NCBI GenBank assembly: GCA_016710275.1
Contig: JADJXS010000001.1
Span: 3,658,001 to 3,722,000 of the forward strand
Direction: 5' to 3'
Length of the DNA: 64,000 nucleotides
Source of the DNA: Phycisphaerales bacterium
GTDB taxonomy: Bacteria > Planctomycetota > Phycisphaerae > UBA1845 > Fen-1342
The position numbers and the translations under genes are program-made. The notes below the pieces were generated by a model. The model worked only from the letters and a program-made list of their open reading frames with translations. It was not told where the DNA came from and did no database searches. Shown here piece after piece: positions 34,271 through 42,952 of this stretch (its first letter is position 1; each line of letters starts with the position of its first letter).

Positions 34271-35611
34271 ATGACGCCCCGGATTCGAATTGCCGCGCTG
34301 GCCCTCATTCTAACCACGGCCGTCGCCCCGGCGCTGGCCTGCGGCGGATACCCCGCCGCCCCGGTTCCGTCGGAGCCGGAACTCTCGCAGTTGCGTGCCG
34401 AGGGGCAGAGCGGCCTCGACGCACTGATGGCGCGATTTGCCGAGGAGATCCATCTCGCCCGCGGCGATAGCCCGGCCGCAGACTCCTTCCGCCGCACGGA
34501 GCGCTGGATCGCGCTGAGCAGCGCGCTGGACCGCGTCGCCGGGCAGGTGGACAGCCACGCCTCCGGGCTGTTCTGGCACACCGACTTTGATCGCGCAACC
34601 GCCGAGGCGCGGCGAACCGGCCGCCCGATCCTCTCGTTGCGGTTGCTCGGGCGACTGGATGAGGAGCTGAGTTGCGCCAACAGCCGCTTCCTGCGTACCA
34701 CGCTCTACGCCGATCCTCGCGTGGCCGACACCCTGCGCTCCACCTGCGTCCTGCACTGGAAATCGGTGCGCCCCGTTCCGCGCGTCACGATCGACTTCGG
34801 CGACGGGCGTGTGCTCGAGCGGACGCTGACCGGCAACAGCATTCAGTACGTCCTGAACGCCGATGGGCAGGTGATCGACGCCGTGCCCGGGCTGGTCGAT
34901 AGCGCTTCGTTTCTTGCGATTCTCAATGACGCCGTGGCGCTCCACACGCTTGCCGGGCACATGGCGAGCGCCGGTCCGGGGCTTGTGCAGTTGTTCCGCC
35001 GGCCGCTCGACCGCGCGCTCGAAGTGTGGGGCGCGCGGCTCGCCGCCACGACCGACCCCGTTTCCCCCGCACTTGGCGACGCCCGGCTGACGCGGCCGGT
35101 CCTCGCGACCCACCTCGGCGCCGCGGACGGGCTTGCGCCGGCTGCGTTGGCCGCTGCGCCGGTCGCCATGACGAAACGAATGGTCGAATTGGCGCCGATC
35201 GAGGCGCTCGTCAGCCGCGCCGAGCGGATTCGCACGAAGACCGACGACGCCGAGTGGCGGCTGGCCGGACAACTGCACGAACCGTACATCACCATCGCCG
35301 ATGCGTGCGTGCGGCTGATGCGCTCAAAGTGCGGCGGCGTCGGGGACTTTGAGGCGAAGCTGGCCCGCTATCGCGCGAGCCTGGCGGCGGACACCGTGTA
35401 CAACCTGGCCGCGCTTCGTCCGACGATCCTCTCGTGGCTGGCAAACGCCGACGCCCTGATCGACGTCGAGGCGCTGAATCAGCGCGTGTACGCGGAGTTG
35501 TTCCTGACGCCCGACAGCGACCCCTGGCTGGGGCTGGCCGCGGCGGACGACTTCACGGCGCTCCCGGGAGAGGGGGTGCGGTTCCCGACGACCACCGTGA
35601 AGGCCGAGTAG
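34271..35611 (+). CDS. Putative lipoprotein with thioredoxin-like segment, function unknown
   Basis: 446 aa from the ATG behind GAGGAGC; an earlier in-frame start at 34148 gives an Arg-rich head and is rejected. The signal RIRIAALALILTTAVAPALAC ends at a cysteine in an ALAC lipobox. A thioredoxin-like run follows: FWHTDFDRATAEARRTGRP, ILSLRLLGRLDEELSCANSRF, then RPVPRVTIDFGDGRVL, but no CXXC pair, so disulfide reduction is unlikely. The C-terminal half is helical. Similar hypothetical proteins occur in several phyla to my knowledge. Next to the nitrite reductase genes but convergent with them. Confidence 0.65.
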   Translation: MTPRIRIAALALILTTAVAPALACGGYPAAPVPSEPELSQLRAEGQSGLDALMARFAEEIHLARGDSPAADSFRRTERWIALSSALDRVAGQVDSHASGLFWHTDFDRATAEARRTGRPILSLRLLGRLDEELSCANSRFLRTTLYADPRVADTLRSTCVLHWKSVRPVPRVTIDFGDGRVLERTLTGNSIQYVLNADGQVIDAVPGLVDSASFLAILNDAVALHTLAGHMASAGPGLVQLFRRPLDRALEVWGARLAATTDPVSPALGDARLTRPVLATHLGAADGLAPAALAAAPVAMTKRMVELAPIEALVSRAERIRTKTDDAEWRLAGQLHEPYITIADACVRLMRSKCGGVGDFEAKLARYRASLAADTVYNLAALRPTILSWLANADALIDVEALNQRVYAELFLTPDSDPWLGLAAADDFTALPGEGVRFPTTTVKAE

Positions 35612-35640
35612 ACCGCCGGACTTCGACCGGTGCGGCGGCG

Positions 35641-37077
35641 CTACTCGGTGGCGGTCGTCGTGCCGGTCGGAAGTCCGCGCAACGCGCGCTGCCCGCGCCG
35701 CGCGTAGTCGAGCGAGAGGCTCAAGACGCGCACCGCCTCCTGGTCAGCGTGAAATCCCGAGGAATTCTCCGCCTCGATGAAGTCGAGCATGAACTGCGAC
35801 TTGCGGTGATAGTCGCGCGCCACGCCCAGTTGCGCATCCGTCGCGCCGCCGTCGCGCGCGGCCACGATGTCGGCGATCAGCTCGACGACCGCGTCCATCG
35901 CGAGATTCCGCACTTCCTGCGTCCGCCCCTGGATGGTCTCCGCCCGCGCCAGCAGTTCCGCTTCGCTCGCCTTGTGACAGGTCTGACAGGCGGCGTTGAT
36001 GTTCAACAACGGGCTGCGGATGTGATGATCACTGATCTTCATCGCCCCCTCGCGGCGATAGGGCATGTGGCAATCGGCACAGGAAACGCCCGCCCGCGCG
36101 TGCACGCCCTGATTCCACAGCTCGAACTCGGGGTGCTGCGCCTTGAGCATCGGTGCGCCGCTGTCGGCGTGCACCCAATCCTTGAATCCGGTCTGGTCAT
36201 ACCACGACAGGATCTCGTCAGCCTTCAGCCCCTTGTGCCAGGGATAAGTCAGCCGCTTGCCCTCGCCCGCGAAGTGATACTCGACGTGGCACTGTCCGCA
36301 CACGAAGCTGCGCATCTCGTGCCGCGTCGCCATCGTGTTCACGTCGTAGTCCTGCACACCCTGCGAAGCCTTGTACGCGCGCATGCCCTCGATGAAGGCG
36401 GGGCGCGTGATGCGCAGCGCCATCGTTCCCGGGTCGTGACAGTCGATGCACGTCACCGGGTGCTCCACCAGCGGCCGCGCTTCGGCATACGGCGTGCGAC
36501 AAATCACGTCGAAACCGCGGAAGATGTCGCCGTCGCCGGCCCTGCGATAGGCCGTCACCATCGACGCGTGGCAGTTCAGGCAGGCGCCGGGCTGCTTCAC
36601 CACCTGCTGCCGCTCGGTGTACAGCTGGTCCGTCAGCATGTAGGCATGACCGCGCTCCTCGCGAAAGTCCTTCGCAAAGGCATAGCCCGCCCAGATCTGC
36701 CGCAGCCGCGGATCCTCCTCCAGCCGCGATTGGGCCACCACGCTGCGCGGATCGGCCTGCGTCGGGGTGCGCGGCATGGCCTCGCTGCCGCCGAAGCGCG
36801 TGCGGACCATGTCGCTGGTGCGCTTGTACCCGTCGTATTGCAGCGGAAAGTTCTTGCCCCAGACGGCAGGATCGTCAATGTCCTCCGTCAGTTCCACGAC
36901 GCGGAAGAAGGGGGTCCGCGCCTCCTGCTTGTGTTGAAAGATGTTCACCAGCAGCGCCGTCGCGCCGAACATCCCCAGCGCCGCAACAAACGACACGACC
37001 GCAGCGGTCAGAAGCGGGCGCCCGGCCGGACGCTGCGCCTGCGGGCCGGATGAGGTGGGCGAACTCTGCTTCGACAT
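35641..37077 (-). CDS. nrfA: Cytochrome c nitrite reductase, catalytic subunit (CXXCH type)
   Basis: Pentaheme enzyme that reduces nitrite to ammonium in the periplasm. 478 aa from the ATG behind GGAGG. An N-terminal membrane anchor or signal lies at about 20-45. Five heme motifs: CLNCH 166-170, CIDCH 210, CGQCH 260, CADCH 333, CQTCH 364. The first, the active-site heme, has His where E. coli has CXXCK. The NrfA hallmark KXQH (KAQH, 312-315) lies between hemes three and four, and CGQCHVEY gives the active-site tyrosine. ADCHMPY is also typical. Transcribed after nrfH with 57 nt between. Confidence 0.93.
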   Translation of the reverse strand: MSKQSSPTSSGPQAQRPAGRPLLTAAVVSFVAALGMFGATALLVNIFQHKQEARTPFFRVVELTEDIDDPAVWGKNFPLQYDGYKRTSDMVRTRFGGSEAMPRTPTQADPRSVVAQSRLEEDPRLRQIWAGYAFAKDFREERGHAYMLTDQLYTERQQVVKQPGACLNCHASMVTAYRRAGDGDIFRGFDVICRTPYAEARPLVEHPVTCIDCHDPGTMALRITRPAFIEGMRAYKASQGVQDYDVNTMATRHEMRSFVCGQCHVEYHFAGEGKRLTYPWHKGLKADEILSWYDQTGFKDWVHADSGAPMLKAQHPEFELWNQGVHARAGVSCADCHMPYRREGAMKISDHHIRSPLLNINAACQTCHKASEAELLARAETIQGRTQEVRNLAMDAVVELIADIVAARDGGATDAQLGVARDYHRKSQFMLDFIEAENSSGFHADQEAVRVLSLSLDYARRGQRALRGLPTGTTTATE

Positions 37078-37134
37078 GGACTGCCTCCGGTTCAGCGGCG
37101 ACTCCGCCCGAAACGGGCCGAACCGCCACACAAC

Positions 37135-37593
37135 TCAATGCTCGTGCCCCACGTTGCGATGACAACGCACGCAGGACATTGCGCCGGTGCCGCTCGGCTC
37201 GAGCGGATCGATCGCGTGCACGACCTGGGCGTGACAATGGCGGCAGGCCGCCTCCGTCACGCGCAAGTTCTGCTCCGTAATTCGGATCGGCTCCGGAAAC
37301 CCGCCCATCGTGAAGGCCAGCGAGTGGTTCCAGCCGTTGATCGCCTTGGTGGCGTACTTGCCGACCATGTCATGCGGGGCGTGACAGTCGTTACAGGTGG
37401 CGACGTCGCGATGACTGGCGCGCTGCCAGCCGTCGTACTGCTCCTGCATGACGTGGCAGTTCGCGCAGGCCTGCGGGCGGTCCGTCAGGTAGGAAGCGCC
37501 GTCGGCGTAGACAAACGTGAAGAACCCGATGCCCGCGGCTGAGCCGACAAGCACGGAAACGGTGAGCAATGCCGCTCGTGTCGAACGTCGCAT
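37135..37593 (-). CDS. nrfH: Cytochrome c nitrite reductase, membrane quinol dehydrogenase subunit
   Basis: Tetraheme NapC/NirT-family protein that takes electrons from menaquinol and passes them to NrfA. 152 aa from the ATG that begins MRRSTRAALLTVSVLV; the frame reaches 37707 but the extra residues are a Cys/Arg-rich shadow. One membrane helix at about 8-27. Four heme motifs, CANCH, CNDCH, CRHCH and CVRCH. CHVMQEQYDGWQRASH near heme one is typical of NrfH. The ribosome site is weak, so the exact start is uncertain. Forms a unit with nrfA. Confidence 0.92.
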   Translation of the reverse strand: MRRSTRAALLTVSVLVGSAAGIGFFTFVYADGASYLTDRPQACANCHVMQEQYDGWQRASHRDVATCNDCHAPHDMVGKYATKAINGWNHSLAFTMGGFPEPIRITEQNLRVTEAACRHCHAQVVHAIDPLEPSGTGAMSCVRCHRNVGHEH

Positions 37594-37623
37594 CTGCGCA
37601 CTGCATCGGAAGTGAGTGCGACA

Positions 37624-37649
37624 CCCGGCCGATTCACAACCCGGCCGGG
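37624..37649 (-). terminator. Weak terminator-like hairpin between lexA and nrfH
   Basis: CCCGGCC (37624-37630) and GGCCGGG (37643-37649) form a 7-bp stem with a 12-nt loop, about 60 nt past the lexA stop. No T-run, so it may only attenuate transcription into nrfHA. Confidence 0.3.
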
Positions 37650-37706
37650 AGCAGCCGCGCTGCGCCCGCCCCCATTCGGCAGCCGCAGCACAACCGCTCC
37701 GCCGCA

Positions 37707-38333
37707 TTAGAACCGACGCAGCAGCCCGACGACAACCCCCTGAATCTGAACATCGCGGACGATCATCGGCTCATATGCGGCGTTCGCGGGTTGCAGCCGG
37801 ATGCCCTGCGACGTGCGATAGAAGCGCTTGAGCGTCGCCTCGCCGTCGGGAAGCAGCGCAACAACCGTCTCCCCATCGCGGGCGGTCTCGCGCCTTTCGC
37901 AGACGACATAATCGCCGTCGCAGATCTGATCGTCGATCATGCTGTCGCCGCGAACCCGCAGCACGAACTTCGGCGCGGGGGTGTTGAAGACCTCTTCCAG
38001 GTCCAGCACTTCGCGCGACTCCACCGCCTCAATCGGACGCCCCGCCGCAATCCGACCGGCCAGCGGCATACGCGTCGGGCGCTCATCCGGGAAGTTGATC
38101 GAGTTACTCAGCGCCAAAGAGCGTGCCTTGTGCCGGGCACGGCGCAGCAGCCCCTTTTTTTGCAGGGCGCTGATGTGTTCGAACACGGTGACTTTGCTGA
38201 CGCCGAACTTGTCCGCCAGCTCCTGCATCGTCGGCGCATAGCCGCGCTGCCGCGTGAAGTCGCGAACGTACGTCAGCAATCGCAACTGCTTGGGCGTCAA
38301 CGGCGGACTTGGTTTCTGTACCTTCCGGGCCAT
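37707..38333 (-). CDS. lexA: LexA repressor
   Basis: SOS repressor and self-cleaving serine protease. 208 aa from the ATG behind GGAG. Winged helix at about 10-70 (TPKQLRLLTYVRDF, GYAPTMQELADKFGVSKVTV). Peptidase domain with scissile Ala97-Gly98 in GRIAAGRP, nucleophile Ser131 in RGDSMID and Lys169 in EATLKRF; all expected elements are present. The recognition helix (SKVTVFEHISALQ) differs from E. coli, so the SOS box is expected to differ. It follows an unrecognised gene in the same orientation and probably shares its promoter near 39.1 kb. Confidence 0.95.
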   Translation of the reverse strand: MARKVQKPSPPLTPKQLRLLTYVRDFTRQRGYAPTMQELADKFGVSKVTVFEHISALQKKGLLRRARHKARSLALSNSINFPDERPTRMPLAGRIAAGRPIEAVESREVLDLEEVFNTPAPKFVLRVRGDSMIDDQICDGDYVVCERRETARDGETVVALLPDGEATLKRFYRTSQGIRLQPANAAYEPMIVRDVQIQGVVVGLLRRF

Positions 38334-39039
38334 CAACCCACTCCTGCAACAGATACGCACTCAGTGATCCCAGCAGCACCGGCGGCGGAATCCGCACCCC
38401 GCCAACCCGGACCTCGACCGGCCGCGCCCCACCTCCCGACGGAGGCAACCCGCTGCCCATGTCTGCGCCCCGTCCACGCTCCGCGCCGACCTCCGCACGA
38501 TCGCCGCTGGCCACGCGACGATCCTTCGATCGAAGGCGCGACCCGGCCCGACACCCAACCAGCAGCGGCACTTGAAACGCCGCCGACCGACCGACCGCCA
38601 TCGCCGCACGATGCGAACCGCCGGCACTCAAAGTTCGAACCAGCGCTCGAAGCCGTCTGCCGGCCAAACGCAGCCCGCGGCCCATCGCCGCGATCCCGCG
38701 CTCCAGCGCCCGGTCCGCCTCAACGATCCCCATCCGAAGAGCGCCAAGAATGCCAACCCGGCAAAGTTCGACCGCCAATACGCCCTGAGCATCCAGGCTG
38801 CGGCCGACAGACCAGGCCCGACGATCCGCCTCAGACGCCATCCGCGAGCGCCCCGGCCAGACCGCCAGTCCACGTTCCACCAACCGGGATACCTGCCCGA
38901 GGACCGCCGCCTCTGAGATTGCAGCCCGCTCCAGGCGGCCATCTCCCGCGCCGCGAAGACGAACCTCATCGCAGAAATCCCCACCCGGACCCAGCAGACA
39001 AAGCAACCGGCCATCATCTCGGATCGATGCAGCGTGCAT
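38104..39039 (-). CDS. Unrecognised protein upstream of lexA (C-terminal boundary uncertain)
   Basis: The start is supported by an AAAGGAG site five bases before the ATG and by a strong promoter 30 nt further up. The product is Arg/Ala/Gly-rich, with VLGQVSRLVERGLAVW and VLLGSLSAYLLQEWVDG as its most protein-like parts, and no domain I recognise. The frame runs on through the first 230 nt of lexA in another frame, which is improbable; real coding probably ends near 38334. A different frame has a stop overlapping the lexA ATG (TGATG), so one indel between about 38340 and 38550 would give a perfectly coupled gene. Could be an SOS-coregulated protein; unproven. Confidence 0.45.
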   Translation of the reverse strand: MHAASIRDDGRLLCLLGPGGDFCDEVRLRGAGDGRLERAAISEAAVLGQVSRLVERGLAVWPGRSRMASEADRRAWSVGRSLDAQGVLAVELCRVGILGALRMGIVEADRALERGIAAMGRGLRLAGRRLRALVRTLSAGGSHRAAMAVGRSAAFQVPLLVGCRAGSRLRSKDRRVASGDRAEVGAERGRGADMGSGLPPSGGGARPVEVRVGGVRIPPPVLLGSLSAYLLQEWVDGPEGTETKSAVDAQAVAIADVRSRLHAAARLCADDAGAGGQVRRQQSHRVRTHQRPAKKGAAAPCPAQGTLFGAE

Positions 39040-39076
39040 GCGCACTCCTTTGCGAAAGCAGCCACCGAACGTCCGA

Positions 39077-39105
39077 ATATTACCCTAACAGCACGGGCGG
39101 GTCAA
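39077..39105 (-). promoter_or_regulatory. Strong sigma70-type promoter for the unknown gene-lexA unit
   Basis: On the - strand TTGACC (39105-39100) and TAATAT (39082-39077) are 17 nt apart. The 8-bp palindrome AACCGGTT (39104-39111) touches the -35 box and is a candidate, untested LexA half or full site. The leader would be about 30 nt. Confidence 0.6.
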
Positions 39106-39254
39106 CCGGTTTTCGCGCAATTCCCTAAAAAAATCCGAACCCAATATCTGGTACGACCCCATCGGCAATCGTATCGGCCTGTTGTGGTCGAATGCCGCGA
39201 ACCGCCAAAGGTCGATTTGTTTCGCCGGGCGAACATCGCCCAATCAACAACAGG

Positions 39255-40455
39255 CTATGACCCGCCCCGATAGACCGTCCCGCGCCAGGCCGTCTTTGTC
39301 AGCCCCCCCAGCTTCGTCATCGCGTTCATCACCATCGCCGTAACCAACGTAGTGCCAATGGCATACGTCAATGCCCAGGCCGCCGGAACCCCGCAGATCG
39401 GATAGAACCGCCACAGCACACTCTGTTGCGCCGCGATCGCCGCCAGCGCGGCCACCGCCAACGGCCCCGCCGCCGCACCCGTCAGCGGCGACGCGATCAA
39501 AGTGATGTAAGGCGACATGCTCGCCACGATCAGCACCAGCGCGGACGCCAGCAGCCGCGGAAATGTCCCGAAGCTGCCAAAAAAGATGCGGCTCCAGCCG
39601 CGCCAGATCTGCCCCAACCCGGTGTACATCCGCACGCTGAACAGATCCCCCCCGCGAATCACCCGCAGCCGCACCCCCACTTGCTTGGCCCGCCGGGCGA
39701 AGGTGCATGTCCTCGTTGAGCGTGGCCTTCACGGCCTCATGCCCCCCCAGCCGCCCATATGCGTCGCGGGTCATCAGCATGAACGCGCCGTTGGCATAAG
39801 CACACGACGACTTTGCCGAGTTCACGCGGTGCGGCGGATTCCAGAACAGCATCATCCCGCTGGCCGCCGGCTGCACGACGCGCTCCCAGAACGACCCGGC
39901 GTCGATCCGCGGCAGCACGGACAAGAACTCCACGCCGTTTCGCATCGCGAAACGCAGCGCCGCTTCGAGCAGATGCGGCGAATAGAACCGGCAGTCGGCG
40001 TCCGTGAACGCCAGCCAATCAGCACGCGCCGCGGCGACGCCGGTGCGCATGGCATTGTTCTTCCCGAACCAGCCGGCCGGCAGCTCTCGGACGTGCAGCG
40101 CGGTGATGCGCGGATCGGCCGCGGCGAATGCGTCCAGAATCTCCCCGGTTCGGTCGCTGCTGCGATCATTGACGGCGATCACCTGCAGCGCGGGATGCCG
40201 CTGCGCGAGCAGCCCCTCGATGCAGACGCCGATGTTGGCCTCCTCGTCCTTTCCGGCCACCAGCATCGAAAGCGGCGGCAACGGCGGATCATCGGGGCGC
40301 GGCTGGGCTTCGGCGTCCGATAGGATCGGCTCGTCGCGGCCGCGGGAAATGTCGATGTGCCGCTTGAGCCAGACCAGCGGCAGCAGCGCGGTGATCCAGA
40401 ACCAGACGTGCATGGCGACGGCATCGGTTCCGAGGTCGATCCAGGCGAGGGTCAC
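39255..40455 (-). pseudogene. Family 2 glycosyltransferase with C-terminal membrane helices, broken by one base
   Basis: From a GTG at 40455: an N-terminal helix, then a GT-A domain with MLVAGKDEEANIGVCIEGLL, VNDRSSDRTGEIL, the DAD metal motif in LAFTDADCRF, and NEDMHL. At about 39686-39703 the frame is lost; deleting one base there gives NEDMHLARRAKQVGVRLRV and continues through QIWRGWSR and four or five membrane helices to YRGGS near 39255. The restored protein of about 400 aa resembles CrtQ/HpnB-like lipid or carotenoid glycosyltransferases. Acceptor unknown. Either an assembly error or a recent inactivation, since the rest is intact. Confidence 0.7.
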
Positions 40456-40753
40456 GAAGGCGGCTCCGGGTCGGCCGGGATCCGCGCCGGCCGCGCGGCA
40501 GACCGTAGCCGAACACCCGCCGCGTCACAACGATAGGCCCGGGCATCGGGATCGCCGCCGCCGCTCCGTGTGCCGTAATTCACTGCCGGCCAGTGCGCCA
40601 AGAATCGCCGCCGTGGTACTTGCGCTCTAGGGGGCTTAGCATGGTGCATGGTGGGTTCAGCAATCTTGAAGTTCCATTTCGTAGGGGATGTTCGGGCCGA
40701 CGGGGAGGGCATGGCGGCGTCGCCGATACGGCGAAGACGCGAGGACATCGAAG
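40456..40753. other. Intergenic region at the left edge of the RHS island
   Basis: About 300 nt between the divergent glycosyltransferase and immunity-like genes. I see no convincing gene. Base composition drops from about 40620 onward, which I take as the left boundary of the RHS-derived DNA. Confidence 0.35.
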
Positions 40754-41170
40754 GTGGCGCGACTAAGTTCACTCGATTCATTCATTGAGCTGACGCCGTA
40801 TCGGTACGAAAGCGGCGACGAACCCTGGCTGCTCGCGCGACTCCGCTTGGGTGCGCCAGGCGTCGATGTCGACCGTTGCGGCGCATTCTTGCAGGACTGT
40901 GAGATACGGGCGCTGTCGGATCAACTGATGTCACTCGCCCACACTTCCGTCACGTCCTACCGGCTGCAGGCACTTGAGCCGTTCTTCGGATTTGGCATCC
41001 ATCAAGTGAAACGAAATGACTATTGGGCAGTCCAGTGTTCGTACTCTGACGACTACGACAAAGCCGGTCGCGCCAATGTCGAATTGACGGTGCCGACCAG
41101 CGCCCTCGTGGACTTCGGCCGCGCGCTCGCTGACGACTTGCATCGGATAATCGCACCGTCTTGTTCCTAG
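40754..41170 (+). CDS. Putative orphan immunity protein (WapI-like)
   Basis: 138 aa from a GTG with GAGG nine bases upstream. The layout FIELTPYRYESGDEPWLLARLRL, a central acidic ALSDQLMSL helix, and ANVELTVPTSALVDFGRALADDL resembles the WapI-type immunity family that protects against RHS/WapA tip toxins. It is a soluble acidic protein. It ends immediately before a truncated RHS core, the place where a displaced toxin's immunity gene is expected. Family call is from pattern memory and not verified; the toxin it would match is absent. Confidence 0.5.
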   Translation: MARLSSLDSFIELTPYRYESGDEPWLLARLRLGAPGVDVDRCGAFLQDCEIRALSDQLMSLAHTSVTSYRLQALEPFFGFGIHQVKRNDYWAVQCSYSDDYDKAGRANVELTVPTSALVDFGRALADDLHRIIAPSCS

Positions 41171-41171
41171 C

Positions 41172-42458
41172 CAGCACGCTACCCGCCTGCTTTGGTACGA
41201 GGAGTACGACCCCGAATATGAGAGCGGCACGGTTCCCCGCCGGCGCGTCGACTACTCCTACTACGTCACCGGCCATGTGTCGAACATCACCATCACCGAC
41301 GACGCCGAGCCGCTGGAGCGGCGCGATCTGGCGCTCTACTACACCCGCTCCGGCCTGCTCTGGCTGGCCGCCTGGGGAAGCTGGAGCGTCGATGGCCAGG
41401 GCGGCTATAATGACGATTACGTCGTCGAGCGGGCGCGGGAGTTCCGCTACGCCTCGCCGCGGGCGCGTTACTTCTGGCGCGACATCGACACGCCGGACAA
41501 CGACCCCGGCCAATGGCTGCCGCACGACGCCGACCCGGACCCGGAGATCATGCAGCGCGTCGAGCATTGGACCGACTACGAGGGCGATCAGCCATACCAC
41601 GACTTCACGGTGACGGTCACCGGCGAGCCGTTCGACGAGGGCCGCACGCTGAGCCAGACACCCCGGCGGCGATACCTGATGGGAGCGGGGCAGCATCGCA
41701 TGCAGACGCTCGACACCGGCGGCGGCGTCACCGCGACGCGCTTCGTCCACGACGATCTGGTCGGCTCGGCCGTTCTGCACACCGACGGCGCGGGCGACCC
41801 AACGGCCACCATGGCCTACACCGCCTTCGGCGAGCCGCTGCCCGGGCCGGATGCGACGGCCGACGACCGCTACCGCTACGCCGGCGGATGGGGATATGAG
41901 GGCGGATTGCTCGCGCTCGACGGGGCGGACGACACCCTGCCGCCCATCACGCTCACGCACGTCGGCCAGCGCTGGTACCAGGCCGACGTCGGGAGATTCA
42001 TCCAGCGCGATCCGATCGGCATCGCCGCGGGCATGAACTGCTATGCGTATTGTGAAGGCGACCCGCTGACCGCCGTCGATCCGGACGGGCTGCATTCTGT
42101 TTCGCACGATGATTGGGAAAGTGTTTTCGACTTCATCGACGACTTGGATCGGTTCCTTGACTGGGCGATTACCGGACGTCCGCTGGGCTATGCTGCAGCT
42201 GGGGCCGGTGCTGCCATGGCGGCCAATTACAAATACAGGCTTGGAATTGGAAGGCTAGTCAATCGGACGACCGCCATCGGAGCGGGGATCTACCTGTGTT
42301 GGAGTATTCCGAGAGATATAGACTACTGGACCGGAAACGCCATTACCAATACCCTGGGCACTGTGCTCGCGGCACCCTGGACCGCCACCGGCGGCGGGTC
42401 GAAGGGGGGGACGCTATTCCCCAATGGTGGGCGCGGCGGCCGAAACGTGATCTATTGA
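41172..42458 (+). pseudogene. Truncated RHS core fragment with variable C-terminal tip
   Basis: RHS homology starts abruptly (RLLWYEEYDPEYESG) after a stop in the same frame at 41148-41150, so the large N-terminal shell of an RHS protein is missing; a GTG at 41277 could still start translation. The core features RFVHDDLVGSAVLHTDGAG, RYRYAGGWGYEG, LTHVGQRWYQADVGRFIQRD and the terminal VDPDGL are present. After DPDGL (near 42090) comes a tip of about 120 residues, HSVSHDDWESVFDFIDDLDR to a Gly-rich GGSKGGTLFPNGGRGGRN end with two hydrophobic stretches. No known toxin fold is evident. This looks like a stored, displaced tip module. Confidence 0.75.
41687..41711 (+). repeat. RHS-derived direct repeat, copy 1
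   Basis: 25 nt beginning GGGGCAGCATCGCATG and ending CAGACGCTC, inside the RHS core, encode the GQHRMQTL turn. An identical copy occurs 1134 nt downstream. Confidence 0.9.
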
Positions 42459-42523
42459 ACCGACGTAATCACGGCTGTTCGATACCCGTTTTGGCGCACT
42501 GCCAGCTTCGCTTGGATGACCTA

Positions 42524-42712
42524 ATGAAAGTTGCTGTACACGGATGGAAACTGGCTCTGGCAGCCTCGCTAATCATGTGCTTCGCTAGTGCGCTGGGGCT
42601 TGCCTTCAACTGGGCGCCGGAGAGGTGGCTGACCCGGGTGGCGGTCTGTGCCATGCTCTTGTCGGCACTTTCGGTAGCGATGCTCGAGAGGCACAGGCGC
42701 GCCGAAGGGTGA
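42524..42712 (+). CDS. Small two-helix membrane protein, candidate immunity protein
   Basis: 62 aa: MKVAVHGWKLALAASLIMCF, a short loop NWAPERW, a second helix RVAVCAMLLSALSVAML and a basic tail. It starts 65 nt after the RHS tip stop, the usual place for a cognate immunity gene. The ribosome site is weak and the frame is open further upstream as apparent shadow. No family recognised. If real, a membrane location suggests the tip toxin attacks or crosses the inner membrane; inference only. Confidence 0.4.
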   Translation: MKVAVHGWKLALAASLIMCFASALGLAFNWAPERWLTRVAVCAMLLSALSVAMLERHRRAEG

Positions 42713-42812
42713 TCCCCTTCATGGGGCCGTTGCTCAGTCCGGCGTCGCGGCTGGCTGGCGATCGTCCGTGTAATGTCATGCGAGCACAGACTCGGCAACT
42801 GAACCACTTGTG

Positions 42813-42896
42813 ACGGCAACGGGGCAGCATCGCATGCAGACGCTCAACAGCGGCGGCATCGGCCATGCCCCCCGCCATTCCGACCGGCGCGGATAG
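42813..42896 (+). pseudogene. Second RHS scrap
   Basis: The frame reads TATGQHRMQTLNSGGIGHAP and stops at 42894-42896. The first half is the same RHS turn as at 41687, then it diverges. It is too short to be functional and marks another former RHS tip junction. Confidence 0.65.
42821..42845 (+). repeat. RHS-derived direct repeat, copy 2
   Basis: Identical over 25 nt to 41687-41711; similarity weakens within about 20 nt after it. Identical DNA in such remnants points to recent recombination or duplication. Confidence 0.9.
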
Positions 42897-42952
42897 ACCC
42901 GCCCGAGTTCGCCCGCCGAATGGCCCATAAGCCCCGCCCCGACCAGCCGGCC

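Noticed and set aside
38628..39065. Alternative - strand frame of 145 codons over the unknown gene upstream of lexA
   Set aside because: Trp/Arg-rich and starts before the AAAGGAG site; the frame starting at 39039 fits the ribosome site better.
37569..39128. 519-codon + strand frame across nrfH, lexA and the unknown gene
   Set aside because: Pro/Arg-rich shadow lacking a ribosome site; lexA is certain on the - strand and the unknown gene has promoter and ribosome site.
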